A DNA stretch of 64,000 bases from Nocardia anocheti (GTDB taxonomy: Bacteria; Actinomycetota; Actinomycetes; Mycobacteriales; Mycobacteriaceae), in the NCBI RefSeq assembly GCF_029675105.1, contig NZ_JAQQFV010000002.1:62001-126000 (forward strand), in the 5' to 3' direction. Numbering within the stretch: the first letter of the stretch is position 1; each line of letters opens with the position of its first letter. Positions 43,830 to 55,048 of the stretch are shown one piece after another. A program made the position numbers and the translations under genes. A model generated the notes under the pieces. That model saw only the letters and a program-made list of their open reading frames with translations. It was not told the origin of the DNA and searched no databases.

Positions 43830-44456
43830 TTACTCGGCGGACTCGGCCTCGGCCTCGGCGGGCTCGGCCTCGTCGGCGGTGCCTTCGCCCTCTTCGTCCA
43901 GCTCGGCGGCGGACGGCGCGGCGATCACGTTGACGACCAGCGCCTCCGCGTCACCGGCGAGGGTGACACCGGCGGGCAGCGCGATGCTACCGGCCAGGAT
44001 CTGGGTGCCCGCCTCGATGCCCTCGACCGAGACCTCGATGGACTCGGGCAGCTTCAGCGCGTCGGCCTCGATGGACAGGGTGTTGGCTTCCTGGGTGACC
44101 AGGGTGCCCGCGGCGGCGTCGCCGGAGACCACGACGTTGACGTCGGTGGTGACGCGCTCGCCACGCTTGACGATCAGCAGGTCGGCGTGCTCGATGTAGC
44201 GACGGATCGGGTGCACGACGACCGACTTGGTCATGGCCAGCTGCGACTTGCCGTCGATGACCAGGCTCAGGATGGCGTTGGTGCCGTGCTCGCGCAGGAT
44301 GGCGGCGAACTCACGGGCGTTGATCGACAGGTGCTGCGGCTCGGCGTGGTGGCCGTACAGCACGGCGGGCACGTTGCCGTCGCGACGGGTGCGGCGCGCG
44401 GCGCCCTTACCGAATTCGGTGCGGACGGCGGCTTCGATGACGTTGGCGTCGGACAT
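43830..44456 (-). CDS. rplY: 50S ribosomal protein L25 (TL5/CTC form)
   Basis: 208 residues: the N-terminal 5S rRNA-binding domain ([52 protein letters not shown]) and the CTC-type C-terminal beta domain, ending in a highly acidic Glu/Ala tail typical of actinobacterial L25. It is longer than E. coli L25 because of the CTC domain. It is the first gene of the rplY-pth pair. Confidence 0.96.
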   Translation of the reverse strand: MSDANVIEAAVRTEFGKGAARRTRRDGNVPAVLYGHHAEPQHLSINAREFAAILREHGTNAILSLVIDGKSQLAMTKSVVVHPIRRYIEHADLLIVKRGERVTTDVNVVVSGDAAAGTLVTQEANTLSIEADALKLPESIEVSVEGIEAGTQILAGSIALPAGVTLAGDAEALVVNVIAAPSAAELDEEGEGTADEAEPAEAEAESAE

Positions 44457-44738
44457 ACTGAATGCGCTCCTACGGCTTTTCCGGGCTGGTCATGGGCGAC
44501 CCACCACCGGGGTCTGGGTCTACTCGTCGGACGAAGAACGAACGAGGACGGCCGGAAAGCCGAGCCGCGTCGATCACGGTGAGCACCACAGAGGGCTCAC
44601 CCTCGCCGAGACAACCCGACCACCATACCGCACGCGTATCGCCCGGCGGAAACCGCCGTCACCGCACTCCCGCCGCGTGCGGCCGCGACCTGTCCTCGTA
44701 CTCTGAAAAGGCTGCCCACCCCTGCGAAAGGTCCGATT

Positions 44739-46373
44739 GTGTCCGAGTCCGGAGAGAACGTCACGCCCCGCGGGCTGCCCGCCGAGGTGGCCCGTCGCCG
44801 CACGTTCGCCGTGATCTCGCACCCCGACGCGGGTAAGTCCACGCTCACCGAGGCGCTGGCGCTGCACGCCAGGATGATCTCCGAGGCGGGCGCCATCCAC
44901 GGTAAGGCCGGACGCAAGTCGACGGTCTCGGACTGGATGGAGATGGAGAAGGCGCGCGGCATCTCGGTGAGTTCGACCGCGCTGCAGTTCAACTACCGGG
45001 CCGCCGGTTCCGAGGTCGACAGTGTGATCAACCTGGTCGACACCCCCGGCCACTCCGATTTCTCCGAGGACACCTACCGCGTGCTCACCGCCGTGGACGC
45101 CGCGGTGATGCTCATCGACGCCGCCAAGGGCCTCGAGCCGCAGACGCTGAAGCTGTTCCAGGTGTGTCGTCATCGCGGCATCCCGGTGATCACCGTGATC
45201 AACAAGTGGGACCGGCCGGGCCAGGCCCCGCTGGAACTGCTCGACGAGATCAGCGAGCGGATCGGCCTGACGCCCACCCCGCTGTTCCTGCCGGTGGGTA
45301 TCGCGGGCGATTTCCGCGGCCTGCTGCGGCGCGGTCCCGAGGGTGTGGCCGACGAGTACATCCACTTCACCCGCACCGCCGGTGGCGCGACCATCGCCCC
45401 GGAGGAGTCGCTGACCCCGGCCGAGGCCGAGGCGCGCGAGGGTGAGGCGTGGACGACCGCGGCCGAGGAGAGCGAACTGCTCTCGGCCACCGGGCAGGAC
45501 CACGATCAGGAACTGTTCCTGGCCGGGCAGACCTCGCCGGTCATCTACGCCTCGGCCATGCTGAACTTCGGTGTGCGCCAGCTGCTGGAGACGCTCGTGT
45601 CGCTGGCGCCCGCGCCCGGTTCGCGCGCCGACGTGGCGGGCAAGGACCGTGAGACCGGTGACCCGTTCAGCGCGGTGGTGTTCAAGGTGCAGGCGGGCAT
45701 GGACACCGCCCACCGCGACCGGCTGGCGTTCATGCGCATCGTGTCCGGTGAGTTCGAGCGCGGCATGGTCGTGACGCACGCGCAGACCGGTCGGCCCTTC
45801 GCCACCAAGTACGCGCTGACCGTGTTCGGTCGCGAGCGCACCACCGTCGACACCGCCTACCCCGGCGACGTGGTCGGTCTGGTGAACGCGACCGCGCTGG
45901 CGCCCGGGCACACGCTGTTCGTGGACAAGAAGGTGGAGTTCCCGCCGATCCCGAGCTTCGCGCCCGAGCACTTCGCCACCCTGCGCGCGCAGAGCGCGGG
46001 CAAGTACAAGCAGTTCCGCAAGGCCATCGACCAGCTCGACTCCGAGGGCGTGGTGCAGGTGCTGCGCAACGACGCGCGCGGCGATCAGTCACCGGTGCTG
46101 GCCGCGGTCGGCCCGATGCAGTTCGAGGTCGTCACCGCGCGGATGCAGGCCGAGTTCAATGTGGAGACCCAGCTGGATTTCCTCGGCTACTCCCTGGCCC
46201 GGCGCACCGACGCGGAATCGGCGCCGGAGCTCGACCGCCAGCGCGGGGTGGAGGTGTTCACCCGCACCGACGGCGCGATCCTGGCGCTGTTCAGCGACAA
46301 GTGGCGGCTGCAGTACATCGAGAAGGAACACCCGGATCTCACGCTGGAACCGCTGGTCGCCACGGCCGACTGA
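44739..46373 (+). CDS. prfC: Peptide chain release factor 3
   Basis: 544 residues. A translational GTPase: P-loop ISHPDAGKSTLTEAL, switch II VDTPGHSDFSEDTYRVL, NKWD for guanine, followed by the release factor 3-specific region (IPSFAPEHFATLRAQSAGKYKQFRKAIDQLDSEGVVQVL). It recycles RF1/RF2 after peptide release. The GTG at 44739 follows GAAAGGTCC. It is not part of the core mycobacterial gene order around it, so it was gained here or lost in mycobacteria. Confidence 0.96.
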   Translation: MSESGENVTPRGLPAEVARRRTFAVISHPDAGKSTLTEALALHARMISEAGAIHGKAGRKSTVSDWMEMEKARGISVSSTALQFNYRAAGSEVDSVINLVDTPGHSDFSEDTYRVLTAVDAAVMLIDAAKGLEPQTLKLFQVCRHRGIPVITVINKWDRPGQAPLELLDEISERIGLTPTPLFLPVGIAGDFRGLLRRGPEGVADEYIHFTRTAGGATIAPEESLTPAEAEAREGEAWTTAAEESELLSATGQDHDQELFLAGQTSPVIYASAMLNFGVRQLLETLVSLAPAPGSRADVAGKDRETGDPFSAVVFKVQAGMDTAHRDRLAFMRIVSGEFERGMVVTHAQTGRPFATKYALTVFGRERTTVDTAYPGDVVGLVNATALAPGHTLFVDKKVEFPPIPSFAPEHFATLRAQSAGKYKQFRKAIDQLDSEGVVQVLRNDARGDQSPVLAAVGPMQFEVVTARMQAEFNVETQLDFLGYSLARRTDAESAPELDRQRGVEVFTRTDGAILALFSDKWRLQYIEKEHPDLTLEPLVATAD

Positions 46374-46401
46374 GACCGCCGGGGCTGTCTGGGTCGGGCG
46401 T

Positions 46402-47112
46402 TCAGGCGGCCGGTGAGCCGGGATTGCGCTCGACCGAGGAGATGTGGTTCTCCCCGGCGATCATGCCCCAGCGGCTCGCGGTCAACCGCAGGCTCGGTAG
46501 ATCGCTGAGCGAGAGCACCACCTCGTAGGTGCGTTCGTAGCCGGTGTGCGCGATGCGCCAGTGTCCGTCCTCGCAGCGGGTGTAGCGGTCGGTGTAGAAG
46601 GCCGCGCCACGCAGCAGCATGTTGTGCTCGGGGATGATCACCGTGTCGGCCAGGTACCAGGTGCCGGTGGCCTCGTCGCCGTCGACATCGATCTCGGGAT
46701 GATCGCAGCGGTGCTCGGTGATGACGTGCGGACCGAGGGTGTTGCGCAGGAAGGCCAGGAAGGCCTCGCGCGATTCGAACTGCAGGTACTCGCTGTAGGT
46801 GGCGGTGGCCTCGGGGACCAGGGTGTCGGCGAACTCGTCCCACGACTTGGTGTCCAGTGCGCGCAGATAGCGGAACTTGAGCCTGCTGATCGCGACGACA
46901 TCGTCGGGATGATCCGGCGGGCGCGGCACCGGTTCGGGCTGCTCGTCGTCGTCCGGCTCGGGCGGCTCCATGAACATCGGTTCCTCCCCCGTCTCCGGCC
47001 CGGTCACCAGGGGCTCGTCGGCACCGGGCAGCAGCGGGCCGGGACGCGGGCGCGCGGGCTCGACGGCGTCGTCGTCCACGCGCACATCGGCGGATCCGGT
47101 CGGCTGCTCCAT
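46402..47112 (-). CDS. NTF2/SnoaL-fold protein with acidic N-terminus
   Basis: 236 residues. The first ~75 residues are acidic and proline-rich. The rest is an NTF2-like domain of the SnoaL_4 type (AISRLKFRYLRALDTKSWDEFADTLVPEATATYSEYLQFESREAFLAFLRNTLG, HRCDHPEIDVDGDEATGTWYLAD, AAFYTDRYTRCEDGHWRIAHTGYERTYEV). Relatives include small isomerases, dehydratases and ring hydroxylase subunits; no function is assigned here. It converges on prfC and is followed upstream by the Abi-alpha gene on the same strand. Confidence 0.8.
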   Translation of the reverse strand: MEQPTGSADVRVDDDAVEPARPRPGPLLPGADEPLVTGPETGEEPMFMEPPEPDDDEQPEPVPRPPDHPDDVVAISRLKFRYLRALDTKSWDEFADTLVPEATATYSEYLQFESREAFLAFLRNTLGPHVITEHRCDHPEIDVDGDEATGTWYLADTVIIPEHNMLLRGAAFYTDRYTRCEDGHWRIAHTGYERTYEVVLSLSDLPSLRLTASRWGMIAGENHISSVERNPGSPAA

Positions 47113-47217
47113 GCCTCCACGATCCCACCGAATCGGGCGCGGGCACCCGATCTGTATCAGATCGCTATCACTGCCGACACCGGAGCGTGACCAGCCGAGG
47201 CGTAGGCGCCCGCTGTC

Positions 47218-48093
47218 TCAGCTACCGATGGTGAAGCAGGTGCGGCAGAAGTCCTCGCCGAACTCCGACAGCCGCAGGCTCTTGCGCACGATCTTGGGCG
47301 CGCGACCCGCCTTCTTGAGCGCTTCCTCGACCACCGGCTGCACTTCCAGCACCATGTAGCGGCTCAGCACCACCGGGTCCTCGGAGGTCAGCGTGAGGCC
47401 GAGCCGGTTGAGGTTGATCAGGTAGGAGCGCGACCGGTCGGGGTAGCGCACGCCCGCCTGCTCGGGCACCGAGGTGAGGTCGCCCTGGACCAGTTCCGAG
47501 CCGATGCCCAGCGGACGGTTGGTGCGCACGTCGACCGAGGGCTGCGGGCCGTTGAGGGCCATGAAGCGCAGGATGCGGGCCTCGTCGGGGGCGATCTCGT
47601 CGAGGATGCGGTCGTAGGCCGGGTGCACGTCCTCGGTGAAGTACACATCCGCCGAGCGGGCCAGCAGCGCGTCGCCGCGACGGCGCAGGTCGTCGGTGGT
47701 GGCCGAGCGCAGGTACGGGCCCACGGTGATGGACTGCTGGGACGATCCGTTGGGCGTCGGCACATAGCTGACGATCTCGCGCACCGACCCCTCGGTGACG
47801 CCGAGCGCGCTGCGCGCGATGGACCGCAGCGCGTTGCCGGTGCGCTCGGCGATATCGGCCGAGGACTCGCCGTCCAGCGCTGCCTGGGCCAGTTCCTTGG
47901 TCACCTCGTAGGTGGTGCCGACCGCCCACTGGCTGCCACGCACCGCGGTTCCGGCCGCCAGCCCGGCAGCGCGGAACACACCCCTGATCAACCGCGCTTC
48001 ATTGCTGATCTGTCGCTGCTCGACGTCCGAGCTGCGTTCGACGGCACGGGTACCGGCGCGGGCCAGGTCCTGTCCGGTCCTGTCGTCTGTCAC
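47218..48093 (-). CDS. Abi-alpha (DUF4393) family protein, copy 1
   Basis: 291 residues. The C-terminal half carries the family pattern HPAYDRILDEIAPDEARILRFMALNGPQPSVDVRTNRPLG followed by a winged-helix-like segment (RSYLINLNRLGLTLTSEDPVVLSRYMVLEVQPVVEEALKKAG) and a C-terminal LSEFGEDFCRTCF. The N-terminal half is helical and Ala-rich with a possible amphipathic region. Abi-alpha proteins were named for abortive phage infection in lactococci, but their mechanism is unknown. A paralogue lies beyond the divergent DUF445 gene. No membrane span is certain. Confidence 0.8.
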   Translation of the reverse strand: MTDDRTGQDLARAGTRAVERSSDVEQRQISNEARLIRGVFRAAGLAAGTAVRGSQWAVGTTYEVTKELAQAALDGESSADIAERTGNALRSIARSALGVTEGSVREIVSYVPTPNGSSQQSITVGPYLRSATTDDLRRRGDALLARSADVYFTEDVHPAYDRILDEIAPDEARILRFMALNGPQPSVDVRTNRPLGIGSELVQGDLTSVPEQAGVRYPDRSRSYLINLNRLGLTLTSEDPVVLSRYMVLEVQPVVEEALKKAGRAPKIVRKSLRLSEFGEDFCRTCFTIGS

Positions 48094-48423
48094 GTCCTAC
48101 TCCGAAGTCTCGCCAGGTGAACTTCTCGCCCACAGATTATTGCCCGACCACGCCCCAGGCACAGTGCGGACGATACGGCGCCCCCTGCGGCGCCGATTGT
48201 CATCTGCCACGAATTGTGGTGACCGTCATTGTTCCGACTACGCACGGCGAGTACGGCATTCGGGACACCTTCTGTGACTGATGTCTCAGACACTACCCTG
48301 TGGCCTGGGGCACGACGAATGGACCTAGTTCCTCACCTCACAGTAGGGTCACCTCGCCGCGGGGGTGCTAATTTTTGGATGCCGGTGAAGGCGGTGGTCA
48401 CCGGGTATCGGCAGGAGGGTGTC
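48094..48423. other. Divergent intergenic region, Abi-alpha/DUF445
   Basis: This 330-base gap between the divergent Abi-alpha copy 1 and DUF445 genes contains no convincing gene. It is less GC-rich than its surroundings and includes a small perfect palindrome TGTCTCAGACA at 48282-48292. It presumably holds promoters for both sides. Confidence 0.5.
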
Positions 48424-49746
48424 GTGCTGGAGAGTGTGTTCGGGTTACATCCGACCCTTCTGCTGGAAATTCTGACCATTCCTCTTTTCACAGGAGTAAT
48501 CGGTTACATCACCAACTGGACCGGCATTTTGATGCTGTTCCAGCCGATCAAATTCCACGGCGTCAAACTGCCGGGGCTGCGCGCGCTGTTCCCGTTCCTG
48601 CCCAAGCGCATCCAGGTGTTGCCGCTGCTCAGCTATGACGGGCGGATCGGCTGGCAGGGCATCGTGCCCTCGCGCGCGGACAAGATGGCCTCCATCGCCG
48701 TCGACAAGGGACTGTCCAAGCTGGGCAGCGTCTCCGACTTCTATCGCGAGCTCGATCCGGAGAAACTGGCCGAACATCTGGCCGAGGTCGCCGACGCGCA
48801 GATCCGCGACATCGTCGAGGTGATCCTGCGCCGCGAGCACCCCCAGCTCTGGTACAACCTGCCCGTCCAGGTGCGCGAGATGATCCATCAGCGGGTGCGC
48901 TCGCAGCTGCCGGAGATCCTGCGCGAACTCACCGCCGAACTGGGCAGCAATATCGACCAGCTGCTGGATGTGAAGCAGATGGTGATCCGCTATTTCCAGG
49001 CCCGCCCGCAGTTGCTCAACCAGCTGTTCCAGGTGCTCGGCGCCAAGGAACTGCGCTTCATGCAGAACTTCGGTTTCTACTTCGGCGCACCGTGCGGCCT
49101 GCTGCTGGTGCTGGCCCTGCACACCACCGGACTCTCGCCGCTGATCATCCTGCCGGTGGGCGGCATCGTCATCGGCTGGGTGGTGAACTGGGTGGGCATC
49201 AACATGATCTTCGCGCCCGCGACCCCGAAGTGGTGGTGCCCGTGGCGGCAGGGTCTGCTGATCAAGCGTCAGCCCGAGATCACCGCCGGGTACGCGGCGC
49301 TGGTGTCGACCGAGGTGGTCACCGTGGCCAATATCGGTGACGAGCTGCTCAACGGCCCGCGCTCGGACCGCACGCTGCAGATGCTCGAGGACACCCTGCG
49401 TCCGGCCGCCGACCGCGCGCTCGGACCGGCCCGGCCCGCGGTGAAGTTCATGCTGGGCAGCCGCGAGTACGACTCGCTGCAGTCCACGCTCACCGCCGAG
49501 GCGATGACGATCGCGCCGATGGCCTTCGCCGACCCGGAGTTCAACGTCCAGCAGGGCAGACAGGTCAACGAATACATCGCCAGGCAAATGTCCGCACTTT
49601 CCCCACACGACTTCGTGGACATGCTGCGTTCGGCCATCAAACAGGACGAATGGTTGCTTTTCGTCCATGGCGGCGCGCTGGGGCTGCTCGCCGGATACGC
49701 TCATATCCTGGTCTTCGGAACGGGAGTAGCGACGACATGGATGTAG
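48424..49746 (+). CDS. DUF445 membrane protein
   Basis: 440 residues. N-terminal membrane segment LLLEILTIPLFTGVIGYITNWTGILMLFQPI is the DUF445 signature, repeated in the second half (LIILPVGGIVIGWVVNWVGINMIFAP); a long helical soluble part lies between, and a last span ends the protein. The GTG at 48424 follows CAGGAGGG, better than an ATG at 48379. Codon 8 is TTA, a rare leucine codon. The stop overlaps the next gene's ATG by ten bases. DUF445 proteins have no established function; YheB of Bacillus is one member. Confidence 0.88.
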   Translation: MLESVFGLHPTLLLEILTIPLFTGVIGYITNWTGILMLFQPIKFHGVKLPGLRALFPFLPKRIQVLPLLSYDGRIGWQGIVPSRADKMASIAVDKGLSKLGSVSDFYRELDPEKLAEHLAEVADAQIRDIVEVILRREHPQLWYNLPVQVREMIHQRVRSQLPEILRELTAELGSNIDQLLDVKQMVIRYFQARPQLLNQLFQVLGAKELRFMQNFGFYFGAPCGLLLVLALHTTGLSPLIILPVGGIVIGWVVNWVGINMIFAPATPKWWCPWRQGLLIKRQPEITAGYAALVSTEVVTVANIGDELLNGPRSDRTLQMLEDTLRPAADRALGPARPAVKFMLGSREYDSLQSTLTAEAMTIAPMAFADPEFNVQQGRQVNEYIARQMSALSPHDFVDMLRSAIKQDEWLLFVHGGALGLLAGYAHILVFGTGVATTWM

Positions 49747-50569
49747 ACGGGACCCCGTCCGCGGAGGTGGTGCGGCGGACGGTGGCGGCACTCGACACCA
49801 CCACGGAGAAACGCGGCGTACTGCCGGTGTCCCCGGCGCGCACGGTCCGTGCGGCGACCGGCGTGGCCCGGGTGGCGTTCACCGCGGCCTCCGGAATGAC
49901 GCTGTGGACCCTGGACACCGCGCTCGGCGTCACCGTCACGGTGCTGCGCGGCAGCCTCGCGGGCAACCCGCCCGAGGAAGTGCTCGCCGAGGCGGAAACC
50001 GAAGTGCGCGACCGGCTCCGGCACGCGCTCGGCCTACCGACCAGCACCGATTACCACCGCGAAGCCATGCCGACGCTGCGCGAGCAGGGCGCCCAGTTGC
50101 TGCGCCTGTCGGCCAGCACCCACGCGGCCCAGCCCGACACCCACCCCGCCTACCCCGGCATCCTCACCGAGATCACCCCCGACGAGGCGCGCATCCTGCG
50201 CTTCCTGCACGTCGACGGGCCGCAGCCCTCGATCGATGTGCGCACCGGACGTCAGCGGGCCTTCGGCGGCGAGCGCCTGATCAGCGGACTGACCATGCTG
50301 GGCGAGCACGCGGGCCTGCGGTTTCCCAACCGCGTGCCGCAGTACCTGCCCAATCTGCGCAGGCTCGGACTCATCGAGTTCACCCGCGAACCGGTCGGCA
50401 ATCCGAGCCGGTATCAGCTCATCGAGGCCCAGGAACAGGTCCGTGACGCGCTCAAGCGCGGGTTCGGCACCAAGGTGAGCTACCGCAGCATCCTGCTCAC
50501 CGAGTTCGGCGCCGACTTCGTGCAGACCTGTCTGCCCACCGTCATCGGTGACGGCAGGGAGACCGCCAC

Positions 50570-50573
<4 letters not shown>
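49737..50573 (+). CDS. Abi-alpha (DUF4393) family protein, copy 2
   Basis: 278 residues, a divergent paralogue of the protein encoded at the other end of this module. It shares HPAYPGILTEITPDEARILRFLHVDGPQPSIDVRTGRQRAFGG, the following winged-helix-like region (YLPNLRRLGLIEFTREPVGNPSRYQLIEAQEQVRDALKRGFG) and the C-terminal LLTEFGADFVQTCLP. The N-terminus is helical and Ala/Val-rich. Its ATG overlaps the end of the DUF445 gene, so the two are translationally coupled. The stop overlaps the convergent ABC-F stop (CTAG). Confidence 0.82.
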
Positions 50574-52360
<1,787 letters not shown>

Positions 52361-52541
52361 TTCCGCCTCTCCGGGACTTCAGGCCAGACATAGGTGCGAG
52401 GTTGCGGCGCGTCGGCGACCGGCGGGAGGATGGTGGGCGGGTTTGCCCGTCCCCGGTGAGTTACCCATGTTCGTACGAGATCTGTCGGTGGAAGCGTAGT
52501 GGATCTGGCAGCGGTCGGTTTCCGCGGCTCCGGCGGGACGG

Positions 52542-53483
52542 TCAGCGTTTGGCCTGGGCCTCGGGGTCGAGGACGCGGGCGCCGGGGACCGGACCACTGG
52601 CGGTGCGCACGCTGCGGCAGACCCCGGCACCGGCGAGTTCGGCGGCCACGGCCACGGCGGCCTGGTCGCTGTCGCACAGGAAGGCGCAGGTGGGGCCCGA
52701 GCCGGAGACCAGACCGGCCAGGGCGCCCGCGCTCACTCCGGCGCGCAGGGTCCGGCGCAGCTCCGGTTTCAGGGACAGGGCGGCGGCCTGGAGGTCGTTG
52801 CCGAGCAGCGGGGCCAGGGTGTGCGGGTCGCCCGAGGCCAGGGCCTGCATGAGTTTCTGGGGGTCGCCCAGGCGCGGCGGGTCGCCCTCGGCGCGCAGGC
52901 GGTCGAGTTCGCGGAAGACGGCGGGGGTGGACAGGCCGTCCTTGGCCAGGGCGAGCACCCAGTGGAAGGTGTTGCGCGACAACACCGGAAGCAGTCTTTC
53001 GCCGCGGCCGGTGCCCAGGGCGGTGCCGCCGTGCAGGGAGAAGGGGACGTCGCTGCCGAGTTCGGCGGCGATGGCGGAGAGTTCCTCGCGGCCCAGGCCC
53101 AGGTCCCACAGTTCGTTGAGGCCCACCAGCGCGGCGGCGGCGTCGGCGCTGCCGCCCGCCATACCCCCCGCGACGGGGATGCCCTTGGCGATGGCGATCT
53201 CCACCAGCGGCGCGCGTCCGGCCAGGTGGGCCAGGCGCACCGCGGCCTTCCAGACCAGATTGGTGCGGTCGGTGGGCACGTCGGCGGCGCCCTCACCGGT
53301 GACCCGCACCGTCAGCGAGGCCGAGGGGGCCAGTTCCACGTCGTCGGACAGGGACAGGGCCTGGAACACGGTGGTCAGATCGTGGAAGCCGTCGGGGCGC
53401 AGATCACCGACTCCGAGATGCAGATTCACCTTGGACGGGGCGCGCGCGACGACCGGGCTGGGCACAACTGACAGCACGATCAC
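52542..53483 (-). CDS. ispE: 4-diphosphocytidyl-2-C-methyl-D-erythritol kinase
   Basis: 313 residues of the GHMP kinase family, a step in the MEP isoprenoid pathway. [29 protein letters not shown] at the N-terminus, the phosphate-binding [35 protein letters not shown] and [10 protein letters not shown] are the four family motifs. Several nearby GTG codons (53483, 53477, 53465) could start it and none has a clear ribosome-binding site. It is followed by the ABC-F gene and preceded by rsmA in the mycobacterial order, but here a copper chaperone gene intervenes on the other strand. Confidence 0.94.
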   Translation of the reverse strand: MIVLSVVPSPVVARAPSKVNLHLGVGDLRPDGFHDLTTVFQALSLSDDVELAPSASLTVRVTGEGAADVPTDRTNLVWKAAVRLAHLAGRAPLVEIAIAKGIPVAGGMAGGSADAAAALVGLNELWDLGLGREELSAIAAELGSDVPFSLHGGTALGTGRGERLLPVLSRNTFHWVLALAKDGLSTPAVFRELDRLRAEGDPPRLGDPQKLMQALASGDPHTLAPLLGNDLQAAALSLKPELRRTLRAGVSAGALAGLVSGSGPTCAFLCDSDQAAVAVAAELAGAGVCRSVRTASGPVPGARVLDPEAQAKR

Positions 53484-53533
53484 CAAGCGTAACCGGTGGT
53501 ACCGACGAGTTCGCGCGACGCGGGTTGCGCCAG

Positions 53534-53550
53534 ATACCCATGGGGGGTAT
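53534..53550. promoter_or_regulatory. CsoR-type copper operator
   Basis: ATACCCATGGGGGGTAT carries inverted arms ATACCC and GGGTAT around a five-base centre, the form bound by the copper repressor CsoR in actinobacteria. It ends 56 bases before the copper chaperone start. Confidence 0.55.
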
Positions 53551-53606
53551 GTTCGATCGTGTCGGGCACCCGACCCGAGCACCGTTTCAGCGAGAAGGAG
53601 TCGGCC

Positions 53607-53810
53607 ATGGCCACCACCACCTACACCGTCACGGGAATGACCTGCGGGCACTGCGCGAGTTCGGTCAAGGAGGAGATCGGCAAGATCGACGGCGTCACCG
53701 GCGTCGATGTCGATGTCGCCAGTGGGCTGGTCAAGGTGGACAGCGCCGCAGACCTGGCCCGCACCGATGTGGCCGCCGCCGTAGACGAAGCCGGTTACGC
53801 GCTGTTGTGA
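53607..53810 (+). CDS. copZ: Copper chaperone, heavy-metal-associated domain (CopZ-like)
   Basis: 67 residues, a single HMA ferredoxin-like domain with metal-binding MTCGHC (CxxC) after the first strand ([32 protein letters not shown]) and the usual [11 protein letters not shown] end. It should carry Cu(I) to a P-type ATPase, which is not in this window. The ATG follows GAAGGAG. It is a lone gene inserted between ispE and rsmA, on the opposite strand to both, with its own CsoR-like operator and a strong palindromic element right after its stop, so it looks like a self-contained unit. Confidence 0.92.
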   Translation: MATTTYTVTGMTCGHCASSVKEEIGKIDGVTGVDVDVASGLVKVDSAADLARTDVAAAVDEAGYALL

Positions 53811-53888
53811 TTTGGCGGCTGGCGTCCGAGGGGCGATACTTCGGCTTCGCCGTGACGTCTCGCCCCTCGGACGCGAGGCGGCCGAAAA
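53811..53888. repeat. Long palindromic element after copZ
   Basis: The perfect 15-base arms at 53822-53836 and 53860-53874 (outer ends GCGTCC and GGACGC) enclose a 23-base loop that itself contains CTTCGGCTTCG. The flanks are also roughly complementary, extending the stem. It starts at the copZ stop and probably terminates transcription, but the size and internal symmetry suggest a repeat-type element. Confidence 0.55.
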
Positions 53889-54132
53889 CCCGTGGTGGGG
53901 GGCGTTGTCGTTCACCGGACATTCATCCGGGGGCGCGGTGTGGCGGATCATCCACAGTGTCATCCACATCCACGCACAACCATGATGCGCGGGGATCGTC
54001 CGATGTGGTTCGGGTCATCGCCCGGCGACCATGATCAACACCGACCGGTGCGAAAACCGGTTGTCCACAATTGCTTTCACAGGCGCTCGGGGTGAACGGC
54101 CGGTGTACGGCGGGTTCCCGGGAACGGCGAGG
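53889..54132. other. Gap with DnaA-box-like sites
   Basis: Together with the palindromic element this makes a 322-base stretch with no gene. It contains TTGTCCACA at 54061-54069, a perfect actinobacterial DnaA box, and two TCATCCACA sites (53948-53956 and 53960-53968) one mismatch from TTATCCACA. Composition is lower in GC than the neighbours. Confidence 0.4.
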
Positions 54133-55014
54133 TCAGCCCTGGGCGGCCAGCCGGACGAAGGCGGCGGTCTCCAGGGTCTCACCGCGCGCGGTGGGATCGA
54201 TCCCGGCGGCCACCAGCCTGCGCTCGGCCTCGGCGGGCGAACCCGCCCAGCCGGACAGGGCCGCGCGCAGCGTCTTGCGGCGCTGGGCGAAGGCGGCGTC
54301 GATCACTTCGAAGACGCGGCGGCGGTGCGCGTCGTCCATGGGCCAGGGCGCCTCGGCGTAGCGGTCGATGCGGACCAGGCCCGATTCCACGCGCGGCACC
54401 GGCCAGAACACCTGGGTGCCCACGGCGCCCGCGCGCCGCACCTTGCCGAAGAAACCGGCCTTGACGCTGGGGACGCCGTAGACCCGGTTGCCGGGTTCGG
54501 CGGCGAGGCGATCGGCCACTTCGGCCTGCACCATCACCAGCGACACCTGGATGCTCGGCAGTTCGGCCAGCAGGTGCAGCAGCACGGGCACGGCCACGTT
54601 GTAGGGCAGGTTCGCCACCAAAGCGGTCGGGGTGGCGGGCAGTTGGTCGGCGCGTACGCGCAGGGCGTCGGCCTCGACCACGCGCAGCCGGTCGGCCAGG
54701 CCGGGGGCCCGGTCGGCGACGGTTTCGGGCAGGTAGTTGGCCAGCACCGGGTCGATCTCGACGGCGACCACCTGGTCGACCACGTCGAGCAGCGCCAAGG
54801 TCAGCGAGCCGAGTCCGGGGCCGACCTCGAGGACGGTGTCGGCGGCACCGACGCCCGCGGCGGTGACGATGCGGCGCACGGTGTTGCCGTCGTGCACGAA
54901 GTTCTGCCCGAGCTGCTTGGTCGGCCGGACGCCGAAGCGTTCGGCCAGCGTCCGCACCTCGGCGGGACCGAGCAGTGCGGCGCTACCGCGCGCGGGAATC
55001 TCTGGTTCGGGCAC
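54133..55014 (-). CDS. rsmA: 16S rRNA dimethyladenosine transferase
   Basis: 293 residues. It dimethylates two adjacent adenines in 16S rRNA helix 45 (KsgA). Motif [17 protein letters not shown] binds SAM, GQNF stands before it, and the catalytic NLPYN ([13 protein letters not shown]) is intact. The C-terminal domain is normal. It keeps its mycobacterial position between rpfB and ispE, but two lipase genes separate it from rpfB here. Confidence 0.96.
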   Translation of the reverse strand: MPEPEIPARGSAALLGPAEVRTLAERFGVRPTKQLGQNFVHDGNTVRRIVTAAGVGAADTVLEVGPGLGSLTLALLDVVDQVVAVEIDPVLANYLPETVADRAPGLADRLRVVEADALRVRADQLPATPTALVANLPYNVAVPVLLHLLAELPSIQVSLVMVQAEVADRLAAEPGNRVYGVPSVKAGFFGKVRRAGAVGTQVFWPVPRVESGLVRIDRYAEAPWPMDDAHRRRVFEVIDAAFAQRRKTLRAALSGWAGSPAEAERRLVAAGIDPTARGETLETAAFVRLAAQG

Positions 55015-55048
55015 TGCTAGAACCTACCAACCCGGTCGATCGGGCAGC

